64,000 nucleotides of DNA, from contig NZ_JARESG010000006.1 of the NCBI RefSeq assembly GCF_029076445.1, forward strand, positions 1 to 64,000. Reading direction: 5' to 3'. The position numbers and the translations under genes are program-made. The notes below the pieces were generated by a model. It ran no database searches. It was not told where the DNA came from and saw only the letters and a program-made list of their open reading frames with translations. Below, one piece after another: positions 26,709-34,470 of this stretch (position 1 is its first letter; every line of letters starts with the position of its first letter). The stretch comes from Pseudarthrobacter naphthalenicus. Its GTDB lineage: Bacteria; Actinomycetota; Actinomycetes; Actinomycetales; Micrococcaceae.

Positions 26709-27432
26709 CGGTCTCTCCGGTAATCACCGGAATCCCGGATGCGTTGCGCAGGATGTCCTGGGCGATGTCATGCATCCGCCGGTTGGTGCTGCGGGAGGCC
26801 AACTGCAAAAGCTCAAGCGCAGCCTCATGGCTACAGCGGTTGTGCACCATGATGAGTGAAACGGCTGAGTCCACGATCGCCCGGGAGCGGAGCGCGGACC
26901 TGAGGTGTTCCGGATAGGGCTCAGGAGAATGCACCCGCATGGCCAGGCGGAGGATCCTGGAAAGGGACTTGGCGTGATCTTCCACTGCCGCGACCGTCTC
27001 CGCCGAGAATGCGTGGGCTTTGGTTGAATAGCAGTTCAACGCCGCCCGGGAGCCGTTGTCGGCGGGAATGGGGACAGCCAGAATCGTCTGGATTCCCTCG
27101 CTCGAAATGGCTTTTGCGTACCACTCCCAGCTCTCGTCCGCCTCAAGATCGGGGATGTGGACCGTGCGCTGGTGCCGCAGGGCGGTCAGGCACGGACCGT
27201 CGTCGTAAGCGTACTGGCGCTCATCGAGGCTGCGCGCTTCAGCGGAGCTGCTGGCCACCGTTGCCGGGCCGCTCTGGCGTTCCACCGTAATGGCGCACAG
27301 CATGGGCGCATCCCCGCCGAGCAGGGACGCGGAAATGGCGGCAAGTTCCAGAAGGAATTCGGTGAAGCCGGGGCTCTCCAGCAGCAGGTCCTGCAATTGT
27401 TCGGCGGTGGGGAGGGCGTTGTTCTCGGCCAT
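26698..27432 (-). CDS. GAF-ANTAR domain protein (first of three)
   Basis: A 244-residue protein from ATG 27432 (GAGG upstream); an in-frame ATG at 27558 would add 42 residues with no similarity to the paralogues. It has GAF (YAYDDGPCLTALRHQRTVHIPDLE) and ANTAR (LRSALRSRAIVDSAVSLIMV) domains. The ANTAR helix has Ser where the other two copies have Gly (AVSLIM against AIGVII and ACGVLM), a change at a normally conserved spot. It heads a run of five minus-strand genes down to 24520. Confidence 0.85.
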   Translation of the reverse strand: MAENNALPTAEQLQDLLLESPGFTEFLLELAAISASLLGGDAPMLCAITVERQSGPATVASSSAEARSLDERQYAYDDGPCLTALRHQRTVHIPDLEADESWEWYAKAISSEGIQTILAVPIPADNGSRAALNCYSTKAHAFSAETVAAVEDHAKSLSRILRLAMRVHSPEPYPEHLRSALRSRAIVDSAVSLIMVHNRCSHEAALELLQLASRSTNRRMHDIAQDILRNASGIPVITGETDDQ

Positions 27433-27630
27433 GCGGCCTCGATTCCATGCATCGCCGGAGGTCACTGACCCGGCTGGCGGCTGGGCGCTCTCTGCGCGCA
27501 CGGCCCGAATAGTCAACCCCGGACCGTTGTGCCACCCGAAATCTTCTACTATCGACATTACGCTCTTTGCAGGGCGCCGCGGGCTGGCCGGGTCAACTAT
27601 TAGTAGGGCACAACAGAAGTGGGGGATGGG

Positions 27631-28428
27631 GTGAAGCGGCACAAATACCAGTACGGTGGCGACCCCAGCCAGTGGGGTGAGCTCTTCCTGCCGGACGTGC
27701 CCGACGGCGGTGCGCACCAGGGGATAGTGGTGGTTATTCATGGGGGCTACTGGCGCCCGCAGTACGGCGCCGAACTAGGGGAACCGATCGCAACGGACCT
27801 GGCCGCCCACGGCATGACCGCCTGGAACCTCGAATACCGGCGTGCCGGAAACGGGGGAGGCTGGCCCCATACCTTCCTGGACGTGCTGGCGGGACTCGAC
27901 AAGCTGCGCGATGTTGCGGCCGGGCATGGCCTGAGCCTGGACCGCGTGGTGGCGTTGGGGCATTCGGCCGGCGGCCACCTTGCCGTCTGGGCGGCCGGCC
28001 GGGACAAACTCGCCGAGTGCGGCTTGCCGGAGGTGCACGGGCAGATGCCGTCGCCGCAGGGCGCGGTGCACCTTACGGGTGTGGTCAGCCAGTCCGGCCT
28101 CCTCAACCTCGCCGAGGCGGAGCGGCTGAACCTCAGTAATGGTGCGGTGAGCAACCTGCTGGGGGGACCGTCGTCGGACCATCCGCTCCGCCTCCGGTAC
28201 GCGGACCCCATGACCACCCTCCCGCTGGCGGTGCCGGTAATCGCGGTTCACGGGGCCGCCGACGATACCGTTCCCTTGAGCCAGTCCGAGTCCTACGTCG
28301 AGGCGGGCACGTCAGCACACATGCCGGTCCGGTTGGTGACGGTTCCCGGCGACCATTACGACCTCATCGACCCGAAAACCGCCGCATACCGCACGTGCCG
28401 CGAGCTGGTTCGGTCGCTCCTGGGTTAG
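27631..28428 (+). CDS. Alpha/beta hydrolase, kynurenine-formamidase-like
   Basis: A 265-residue esterase-type hydrolase. The oxyanion motif HGGYW (about residues 38-42) is typical of the arylformamidase/carboxylesterase group. The nucleophile elbow GHSAGG and the late Asp (GAADDTVP) and His (GDHYDL) complete a catalytic triad. I chose GTG 27631 (GGGGGA upstream) over GTG 27619, which lacks a site. It is divergent from the ANTAR genes. No tryptophan-pathway genes are nearby, so the natural substrate is open. Confidence 0.8.
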   Translation: MKRHKYQYGGDPSQWGELFLPDVPDGGAHQGIVVVIHGGYWRPQYGAELGEPIATDLAAHGMTAWNLEYRRAGNGGGWPHTFLDVLAGLDKLRDVAAGHGLSLDRVVALGHSAGGHLAVWAAGRDKLAECGLPEVHGQMPSPQGAVHLTGVVSQSGLLNLAEAERLNLSNGAVSNLLGGPSSDHPLRLRYADPMTTLPLAVPVIAVHGAADDTVPLSQSESYVEAGTSAHMPVRLVTVPGDHYDLIDPKTAAYRTCRELVRSLLG

Positions 28429-28546
28429 ATTCGGGGCCTGGGGTACGGATTCCGGAAATTAGGTACGACACTCTAGACATTGGACATCCCATCTCCTGTA
28501 CCCTAGGAGTAAGACAAGTCGCCTGCCGGCGCAAGGAGGAGATCAC

Positions 28547-29278
28547 GTGGCTACCGCATCCCAGGAAGTTTCACCCGCCCGTTTCAGTGCGCAGCTCCGG
28601 TCGCATGCCCTGCAGACGCGGATCATGGACCTCATCCTGGAGCGTGGCCTGGACGTGGGGGACGCCCTGCCCACCGAAAGTGAACTCTCGGCCGAGCTCG
28701 GGGTGGGCCGCAACACCGTCCGCGAATCCCTGAAGGTACTGCAGGCGCTCGGTGTCATAGAGATCCGGCACGGCTTCGGGATGTTCGTCGCCCCCAACAA
28801 CTTCAGCGCCCTGGTCTCCGGCCTGACCTTCCGCGGCCGGCTGTCGCTGCGCCACAAGGGCGAAGAAGCCATGGAACTGATCGACGTGCGGCAGGCCCTC
28901 GAATCCGGGCTGATCGGCTCCGCCATCGACCTCCTCACGGACCAGCACCTCGCGGATCTGCGCACCACGATGGAAGCGATGGAAGCGGCCGCCAAGAACG
29001 GCGAGCACCTGTACGTGCACGACGCCGAGTTCCACCGCCGCCTTTACGCGCCCCTTAACAATGAGCTGCTGATCAACCTGATGGACGTGTTCTGGCAGGT
29101 GTACCGCAAGATCCACCTGGCTCTCGGTACCGGCCCGGTCAACCTCGAAGAGCAGACCCGGGTCCACTGGGACATCTACCAGGCCGTGGCCGACAAGGAC
29201 AAAGCGCTGGCCTCCGAACGCCTGCAGCGCCACTTTGACGGCATCCGCCTGAAACTCAAGGAAGTCGCGGCCAGCTAG
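28547..29278 (+). CDS. GntR-family regulator (FCD type) next to nagB
   Basis: A 243-residue FadR-subfamily regulator with an N-terminal winged HTH (about residues 20-80; LSAELGVGRNTVRESLKVLQ) and an FCD domain (about 95-230). The GTG start has a near-ideal AAGGAGG site. It is followed 86 bp downstream by nagB on the same strand. GntR/FCD proteins called NanR control sialic acid genes in Corynebacterium glutamicum, and this window has a sialic acid locus at 48-60 kb, so control of amino-sugar genes is a reasonable inference. Confidence 0.85.
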   Translation: MATASQEVSPARFSAQLRSHALQTRIMDLILERGLDVGDALPTESELSAELGVGRNTVRESLKVLQALGVIEIRHGFGMFVAPNNFSALVSGLTFRGRLSLRHKGEEAMELIDVRQALESGLIGSAIDLLTDQHLADLRTTMEAMEAAAKNGEHLYVHDAEFHRRLYAPLNNELLINLMDVFWQVYRKIHLALGTGPVNLEEQTRVHWDIYQAVADKDKALASERLQRHFDGIRLKLKEVAAS

Positions 29279-29364
29279 CGCGGCCGCATCCACACGCCCT
29301 GCCCGGCGCCCGCACCCGCGGGCGGACTTAGCCCTGCCCGCTTTTCGTAGAGAGTGCCTTTGAC

Positions 29365-30132
29365 GTGGAAATCTTCGTAGTACCCACCGCCGCCGCCACC
29401 GGTTCCGTTGCCGCCGGGATCCTCGCCGCGGTCATCCGCAGCAAACCCGGCGCCGTCCTGGGCCTGGCCACCGGCGGCTCGCCGCTGCCTATCTACAAGG
29501 CGCTCGCGGGCCATTCAGTGGACATGTCAGGGGTCAGCGGCTTCGCCCTGGACGAATACGTGGGCCTGCCCATCGGCCACCCGGAAAGCTACGCGGAAGT
29601 TATCCGGCGTGAGGTGACTGAACGGCTGCACCTGGACCCCGCCAGGGTGGCCGTGCCGGACGGCAGCGCTGCGGACCCCGGCCGGGCGGCTGCCGACTAT
29701 GAAGCCGCCATTGCCGCCGCCGGCGGGATCGACGTGCAGATTTTGGGCATCGGCCACAACGGGCACCTGGCCTTCAACGAGCCGGGCTCCGCCCTGGACT
29801 CCCGGACCCGCGTGGAGGTCCTCACCGAGCGCACCCGGGCGGCCAACGCCCGCTACTTCAGCACTCCCGCGGAAGTCCCGCTCCGCTGCATCACCCAGGG
29901 CCTGGGCACCATTATGGAGGCCCGGCACCTTTTGCTGGTGGTCAATGGTGCGGACAAGGCAGCCATCCTGGCCGCCGCGCTGAACGGTCCCGTCTCCGCC
30001 GGCTGCCCGGCGTCAGTCCTGCAGCGGCACCCGCACGTGACGGTGGTGGCCGACGAGGCAGCCGCCTCACAGCTGGCGCCGGGCAGCGGCCAGGTGGCCG
30101 TGCGGGTGGCGGAAGCGGCCGCCGGCGTCTAA
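29365..30132 (+). CDS. nagB: Glucosamine-6-phosphate deaminase
   Basis: A 255-residue enzyme that converts glucosamine 6-phosphate to fructose 6-phosphate and ammonia. LATGGSPLPIYKAL binds phosphate, FALDEYVGL carries the catalytic Asp region, and GIGHNGHLAFNEPGS is the family signature with the active-site His. The GTG start fits the common length. It supplies the last step after NagA, whose gene is 18 kb away in the sialic acid operon. Confidence 0.93.
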   Translation: MEIFVVPTAAATGSVAAGILAAVIRSKPGAVLGLATGGSPLPIYKALAGHSVDMSGVSGFALDEYVGLPIGHPESYAEVIRREVTERLHLDPARVAVPDGSAADPGRAAADYEAAIAAAGGIDVQILGIGHNGHLAFNEPGSALDSRTRVEVLTERTRAANARYFSTPAEVPLRCITQGLGTIMEARHLLLVVNGADKAAILAAALNGPVSAGCPASVLQRHPHVTVVADEAAASQLAPGSGQVAVRVAEAAAGV

Positions 30133-30153
30133 GAGCCCGTCCCAATACCCGTC

Positions 30154-31659
30154 CTAATGCCCGGCGTAGGGATCGGCGATGCCGATGTATTGGGTGGTGG
30201 TGTATTCGGCGATGCCTTCGGAACCGCCTTCCCGGCCCAGGCCTGACTGCTTGACGCCGCCGAAGGGCGCGGCAGCGTTGGAGATGACGCCGGCGTTGAA
30301 GCCGACCATGCCGAATTCGATCTGTTCGGCCACCCGCAGGAGGCGGTTGAAGTCCCGGCTGTAGAGGTAGGACGCGAGGCCGTATTCGCTGGCGTTGGCG
30401 AGCCGGATGGCGTCCGCTTCGGTGGTGAAGGTGGTGATGGGGGCGACGGGGCCGAAGATTTCCTGACGGAGGATCGCGGCGTCGTTGGGCACGTTGGCCA
30501 GGACGGTGGGCGGGTAGAAGTAGCCGGGCCCGTCCACGGGGGAGCCGCCGGTGAGGGCGGTGGCGCCGGCGTCGACGGCGGCGGTCACCAGCGCGTGCAC
30601 GTCGTCGCGGGCGCCGGCGTCGATCAGCGGTCCCACCTGGGTTGCGGGGTCGGTGCCGCGGCCGGTGGTCAGGGCGCCCATGGCGGCGGCGAACTTGGCG
30701 GTGAATTCCTGGGCCACGGATTCCTGGACGAGGAACCGGTTGGCGGCGGTGCAGGCTTCGCCCATGTTCCGCATCTTGGCCGCCATGGCCCCTTCGACGG
30801 CGGCGTCCAGGTCGGCGTCCTCGAAGACGATGAAGGGGGCGTTGCCGCCGAGTTCCATGGAGGTCCGGAGGACGTTCTGCGCGGCGTCGGCCATGAGGCG
30901 TTTGCCCACCGGGGTGGAGCCGGTGAAGGAGACCTTCCGCAACCGGGAGTCTGCCAGCAACGGCCCCGAGATCCCGGACGCTGACGAGGAGGCGACGACG
31001 TTCAGGACGCCGGCGGGCAGGCCGGCGTCGAGCATGGTCTGGGCGAAGTACTGGGCGGTGAGCGGGGTGAGTTTGGCGGGTTTGAGGACCATGGTGCAGC
31101 CGGCGGCGATGGCGGGGGCCACTTTGCGGGTGGCCATGGCCAGCGGGAAGTTCCACGGCGTGATGAGCAGGCACGGGCCGACGGGTTTGTGCTGGACGAG
31201 GATCTTGTTTTTGCCCTCGGGAGTGGTGAGGTAGCGGCCGTAGTCCCGGACGGTTTCTTCGGCGAACCAGCGCAGGAACTCGGCACCGTAGGTCACCTCG
31301 CCGCGGGCTTCGGCCAGGGGTTTGCCCATTTCCAGGGTCATCAGCAGCGCGAAATCCCCGGCGCGTTCGGTCGCCAGGTCAAAGGCCCGCCGCAGGATCT
31401 CCGCCCGTTCCCGCGGCGCCGTCCGCGCCCAGGACGCCTGGACGGCATCCGCGGCGTCGAGCGCGGCGACCGCGTCCTGGCTGGTTGCCGAGGCGAGGGT
31501 GGCAAGCACCTCCCCGGTGGCGGGATCATGCACATCGAACGTGCCGCCGTCGGACGCGTCCACCCACTGCCCGCCGATCAGCAGGCCGGTAGGGACGGAA
31601 GCCAGGAGCGAGGCCGTACGCTCCGGCGAAACGGCAGGGGAGAGCGCAGAAAGTGTCAT
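30154..31659 (-). CDS. gabD: Succinate-semialdehyde dehydrogenase (NAD(P)+)
   Basis: A 501-residue aldehyde dehydrogenase with the catalytic Glu in MELGGNAPF and catalytic Cys in GEACTAANR, and with PWNFPLAMATRKVAPA binding the cofactor. It is most like GabD. I chose ATG 31659 with AAGGA seven bases upstream; a longer reading would run into hpaI. It ends the homoprotocatechuate operon, where HpaI yields succinic semialdehyde plus pyruvate, so this enzyme would send succinate to the TCA cycle. Confidence 0.9.
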   Translation of the reverse strand: MTLSALSPAVSPERTASLLASVPTGLLIGGQWVDASDGGTFDVHDPATGEVLATLASATSQDAVAALDAADAVQASWARTAPRERAEILRRAFDLATERAGDFALLMTLEMGKPLAEARGEVTYGAEFLRWFAEETVRDYGRYLTTPEGKNKILVQHKPVGPCLLITPWNFPLAMATRKVAPAIAAGCTMVLKPAKLTPLTAQYFAQTMLDAGLPAGVLNVVASSSASGISGPLLADSRLRKVSFTGSTPVGKRLMADAAQNVLRTSMELGGNAPFIVFEDADLDAAVEGAMAAKMRNMGEACTAANRFLVQESVAQEFTAKFAAAMGALTTGRGTDPATQVGPLIDAGARDDVHALVTAAVDAGATALTGGSPVDGPGYFYPPTVLANVPNDAAILRQEIFGPVAPITTFTTEADAIRLANASEYGLASYLYSRDFNRLLRVAEQIEFGMVGFNAGVISNAAAPFGGVKQSGLGREGGSEGIAEYTTTQYIGIADPYAGH

Positions 31660-31681
31660 CAAAAAGTCCTTCGGAAAATGG

Positions 31682-32500
31682 TCAGTAGCTGGTGGCGGGA
31701 GAGTCGACGTCGGACCGTTGGATGTACCGGGCTGCGAGAGCCTCGGAGCCGCGGGCCAGGAGGGCCACGTCCGCGCCCACCAGAATGAAGTTGGCGCCGC
31801 TGGCAAGGTAGTGATCCGCGGTCGCAGGGCTGAAGGCGTTGACGCCGGCGGGTTTCCCGGCCGCCTTCGCAGCCGCGAGGCAGTGTTCGACGGCGGCACG
31901 CACCTCGGGGTGTTCCTGCTGTCCCAGCAGGCCCATGGACGCGGCGAGGTCGGACGGGCCCACGAAGATGGCGTCCACACCGTCCACCTTCAGGATCTCC
32001 GCGACCGAGTCCACCGCGGCGGTCGACTCGATCTGGACCGTGACGCTGATGGTTTCTCCGGCCCGGGCCAGGTAGTCCGGGACCCGGCTCCAGCGGGCGG
32101 CGCGGGCCAGCGCGGACCCCACGCCCCGGACTCCCTGCGGCGGGTAGCGGGTGGCCGCCACCGCCGCCTCCGCGTCCGCCGCCGAGTTGACCATGGGGAT
32201 CAGCAGGTTCTGCACGCCGAGGTCCAGGTACTGCTTGATCAGCACGGTGTCGTTCACCGGCGGCCGGACCAGGGTGTGGACCGGGTAGCCGTTGACGGCC
32301 TGGAGCTGGGCAAGGATGGATTCAAGCCCGTTGGGGCTGTGTTCGGCGTCCACCAGCAGCCAGTCCAGGCCGGACCCGGCACAGAGTTCGGCGATCAGCG
32401 GGCTGCCGGAACACACCCACATGCCGGCCAGCGGACGGCCCCCCTCGCCCGCCTGTCCGCGGAGGGCGTCCCGGAAAGTGTCTTCTAGTCGAAGCGGCAT
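31682..32500 (-). CDS. hpaI: 4-hydroxy-2-oxoheptane-1,7-dioate aldolase
   Basis: A 272-residue class II aldolase of the HpcH/HpaI family that splits 4-hydroxy-2-oxoheptanedioate into pyruvate and succinic semialdehyde. Recognisable blocks are MWVCSGSPLIAEL, LLVDAEHSPN and IFVGPSDLAASMG with the metal-binding Glu/Asp pair. ATG 32500 overlaps the hpaH stop by 16 nt, indicating coupled translation. Confidence 0.9.
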   Translation of the reverse strand: MPLRLEDTFRDALRGQAGEGGRPLAGMWVCSGSPLIAELCAGSGLDWLLVDAEHSPNGLESILAQLQAVNGYPVHTLVRPPVNDTVLIKQYLDLGVQNLLIPMVNSAADAEAAVAATRYPPQGVRGVGSALARAARWSRVPDYLARAGETISVTVQIESTAAVDSVAEILKVDGVDAIFVGPSDLAASMGLLGQQEHPEVRAAVEHCLAAAKAAGKPAGVNAFSPATADHYLASGANFILVGADVALLARGSEALAARYIQRSDVDSPATSY

Positions 32501-33270
32501 GTGACAACTCCCAGTGGTCCGTAGTCGGCGTGGACGGTATCGCCCTTGTTGACCCACATGGGCCGGGTAAAGGAGCCGGCGAGGATGATGTCCCCGGCCT
32601 TCATGCTGTCACCGTGGGCGGCGATCTTGTTGGCCAGCCAGTGGACGCCGTTGGCCGGGTGGTCCAGGACCCCCGCGGCCACGCCGGTCTCCTCCACGGT
32701 CTGGTTCTTGTACAGGATGGCGGAGACCCAGCGGAGGTCCACGGCGTCGGGCCTGACCGGACGGCCGCCGATCACCATGGCGCCCATCGCGGCGTTGTCC
32801 GAGATGGTGTCCACGATGGTGCGGCCCTCCATTTCGATCCGGGAATCGAGGATCTCCAGGGCCGGCACCACGTAATCGGTGGCGTTGAGTACATCGAAGA
32901 TGGTGCAGCCGGGGCCCTTCAGGGCGTCCTTCAGGACAAACGCCAGTTCCACCTCCACCCGGGGATGCGTGTATTTGTCCCACTCCACCGAACAGCCCGT
33001 GTCCAGCACCATGTCATCAAAGATGGCGCCATAGTCCGGCTCGGTGATGCCGGTGGCGGCCTGCATCGCCCGGGACGTGAGGCCGATCTTCCGGCCCACC
33101 AGCGTCCGTCCTGCTTCCTCATTCCGGCGGCGCCACAACTGCTGCACAGCATAGGAATCCTCCACCGTCATCTCCGGGTAGCGTGCCGTCAGCCGGGAGA
33201 CGGGCGTCCGTGACCGGCCGGCCTCCACCAGCTCGTCCGCGATGGCCTCGATCGTCTTCGCATCCAGCAT
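32485..33270 (-). CDS. hpaH: 2-oxo-hept-4-ene-1,7-dioate hydratase
   Basis: A 261-residue hydratase of the MhpD/HpaH group, related in fold to FAH enzymes. Typical blocks are VGRKIGLTSRAMQ, EVELAFVLKDAL and GSFTRPMWV. It adds water to 2-oxohept-4-enedioate to make the aldolase substrate. It begins 2 bp after hpaD ends and overlaps hpaI. Confidence 0.92.
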   Translation of the reverse strand: MLDAKTIEAIADELVEAGRSRTPVSRLTARYPEMTVEDSYAVQQLWRRRNEEAGRTLVGRKIGLTSRAMQAATGITEPDYGAIFDDMVLDTGCSVEWDKYTHPRVEVELAFVLKDALKGPGCTIFDVLNATDYVVPALEILDSRIEMEGRTIVDTISDNAAMGAMVIGGRPVRPDAVDLRWVSAILYKNQTVEETGVAAGVLDHPANGVHWLANKIAAHGDSMKAGDIILAGSFTRPMWVNKGDTVHADYGPLGVVTCRFD

Positions 33271-33272
33271 GG

Positions 33273-34358
33273 CTAGAGCTGCGCCCCGAGTTTGAAGCCC
33301 GTCCGGTCCCCTTCGGGGGACCCGTCCTTGCGGGTGTAGGAGAAGCCGTCGGCGCCGACCGTGACGGCCATCTCGGACTTTTCCTCACGGACGACGACGG
33401 GCTGCGGGTTGCCGTCCAGGTCCAGGACCAGGGACGCCTCGGTGTACCAGGACGGGACCACCGGGTTACCCCACCAGTCGCGGCGCTGGTTGTCGTGGAC
33501 GTCCCAGGTGATGGTGGGGTTGTCCGGGTCGCCGGTGTAGTAATCCTGCGTGTAGATCTCGATCCGGTGGCCGTCCGGGTCCAGGATGTAGAGGTAGAAG
33601 GCGTTGGACACGCCGTGGCGGCCGGGGCCGCGTTCGATCCGGTCGCTGATGCGCAAGGCGCCCATTTTGTCGCAGATCTGGATGATGTTGTGCTTCTCGT
33701 GCGTGGCGAACGCGACGTGGTGCATGCGCGGGCCGTTGCCACCAGTCAGGGCGGTGTCATGGACGGTTTGCTTGCGGTGCATCCACGCGGCATACGTGAC
33801 GCCGTCGGAATCCTTGATGTCCTCGGAGACGCGGAAGCCGAGGTCTTCAAGGTACTTGCGGCCGCGGGGGACGTCCGGGGTGACCTGGTTGAAGTGGTCC
33901 AGGCGGACCAGTTCACCGGCGGAGTAGAGGTCGTAGCGCTGGGTGAGGCGCTCCACGTGCTCCACGTCGTAGAAGAACTCGTAGGGGAAGCCCAGCGGGT
34001 CCTCCACGCGGACGGAATCGCCGATGCCCTTGGTGAAGCCTTCCTTGCGGCGCTCAACCCGGCAGCCCAGCTCGCGGTAGTACGCCTCGGCGGCGTCCAC
34101 TTCGGCGGGGGACTTCACCCGGTACGCGAACGCGGCAACGGCGGCGATGGGGCCCTTGCGGAGGACCAGGTTGTGGTGGATGAACTCCTCGAGGGAGCGG
34201 AGGTAGATGTTGTTCTCGTCTTCCTCGGTGACGTGCAGGCCCAGCAGGTCCACGTAGAACTCGCGGGACCTGGCGAGGTCGGTGACCACGATTTCCATGT
34301 AGGCGCAGCGGACAATGTCCGGGGCAGGGACGGTGGGGGTGGGGATGAAGTCGGTCAT
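33273..34358 (-). CDS. hpaD: 3,4-dihydroxyphenylacetate 2,3-dioxygenase (extradiol type)
   Basis: A 361-residue ring-cleaving dioxygenase of the vicinal oxygen chelate fold. The metal ligands His155 (LDHFN), His214 (MHHVAF) and Glu267 (HRIEIY) fall at exactly the positions known in Arthrobacter globiformis MndD and Brevibacterium HPCD. MndD uses manganese and HPCD iron; sequence does not settle which metal is used here. I chose ATG 34358. It opens homoprotocatechuate between C2 and C3. A palindromic repeat lies just upstream, between it and hpaE. Confidence 0.95.
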   Translation of the reverse strand: MTDFIPTPTVPAPDIVRCAYMEIVVTDLARSREFYVDLLGLHVTEEDENNIYLRSLEEFIHHNLVLRKGPIAAVAAFAYRVKSPAEVDAAEAYYRELGCRVERRKEGFTKGIGDSVRVEDPLGFPYEFFYDVEHVERLTQRYDLYSAGELVRLDHFNQVTPDVPRGRKYLEDLGFRVSEDIKDSDGVTYAAWMHRKQTVHDTALTGGNGPRMHHVAFATHEKHNIIQICDKMGALRISDRIERGPGRHGVSNAFYLYILDPDGHRIEIYTQDYYTGDPDNPTITWDVHDNQRRDWWGNPVVPSWYTEASLVLDLDGNPQPVVVREEKSEMAVTVGADGFSYTRKDGSPEGDRTGFKLGAQL

Positions 34359-34389
34359 GGGATGCTCTCTTCTTTGAAAGGGTTGCGGG

Positions 34390-34458
34390 GCCCCAACTAG
34401 GTAGCAGTAGATGTCGTTTTGGGGGCTCATAACGACAAATGCTGCTACCCAGTTGGGC
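34390..34458. repeat. Imperfect palindrome between hpaE and hpaD
   Basis: GCCCCAACTAGGTAGCAGTA on the left pairs with CTGCTACCCAGTTGGGC on the right, and the inner GTCGTT/AACGAC also pair, giving an arm of about 28 bp with a few mismatches. It sits inside the hpa operon and would form a large mRNA hairpin. Its sequence is unrelated to the 32-bp family. Confidence 0.85.
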
Positions 34459-34470
34459 TGCAAGTGGTGG

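Noticed and set aside
24520-28428. A defence island around the ANTAR genes and hydrolase
   Set aside because: No nuclease, helicase, NTPase or toxin motifs are found; GAF-ANTAR proteins point to RNA-level regulation.
30154-31980. A longer 608-residue form of the GabD-like protein
   Set aside because: The extra N-terminus is the hpaI sequence in another frame. ATG 31659 has a good ribosome-binding site and gives the normal family length.
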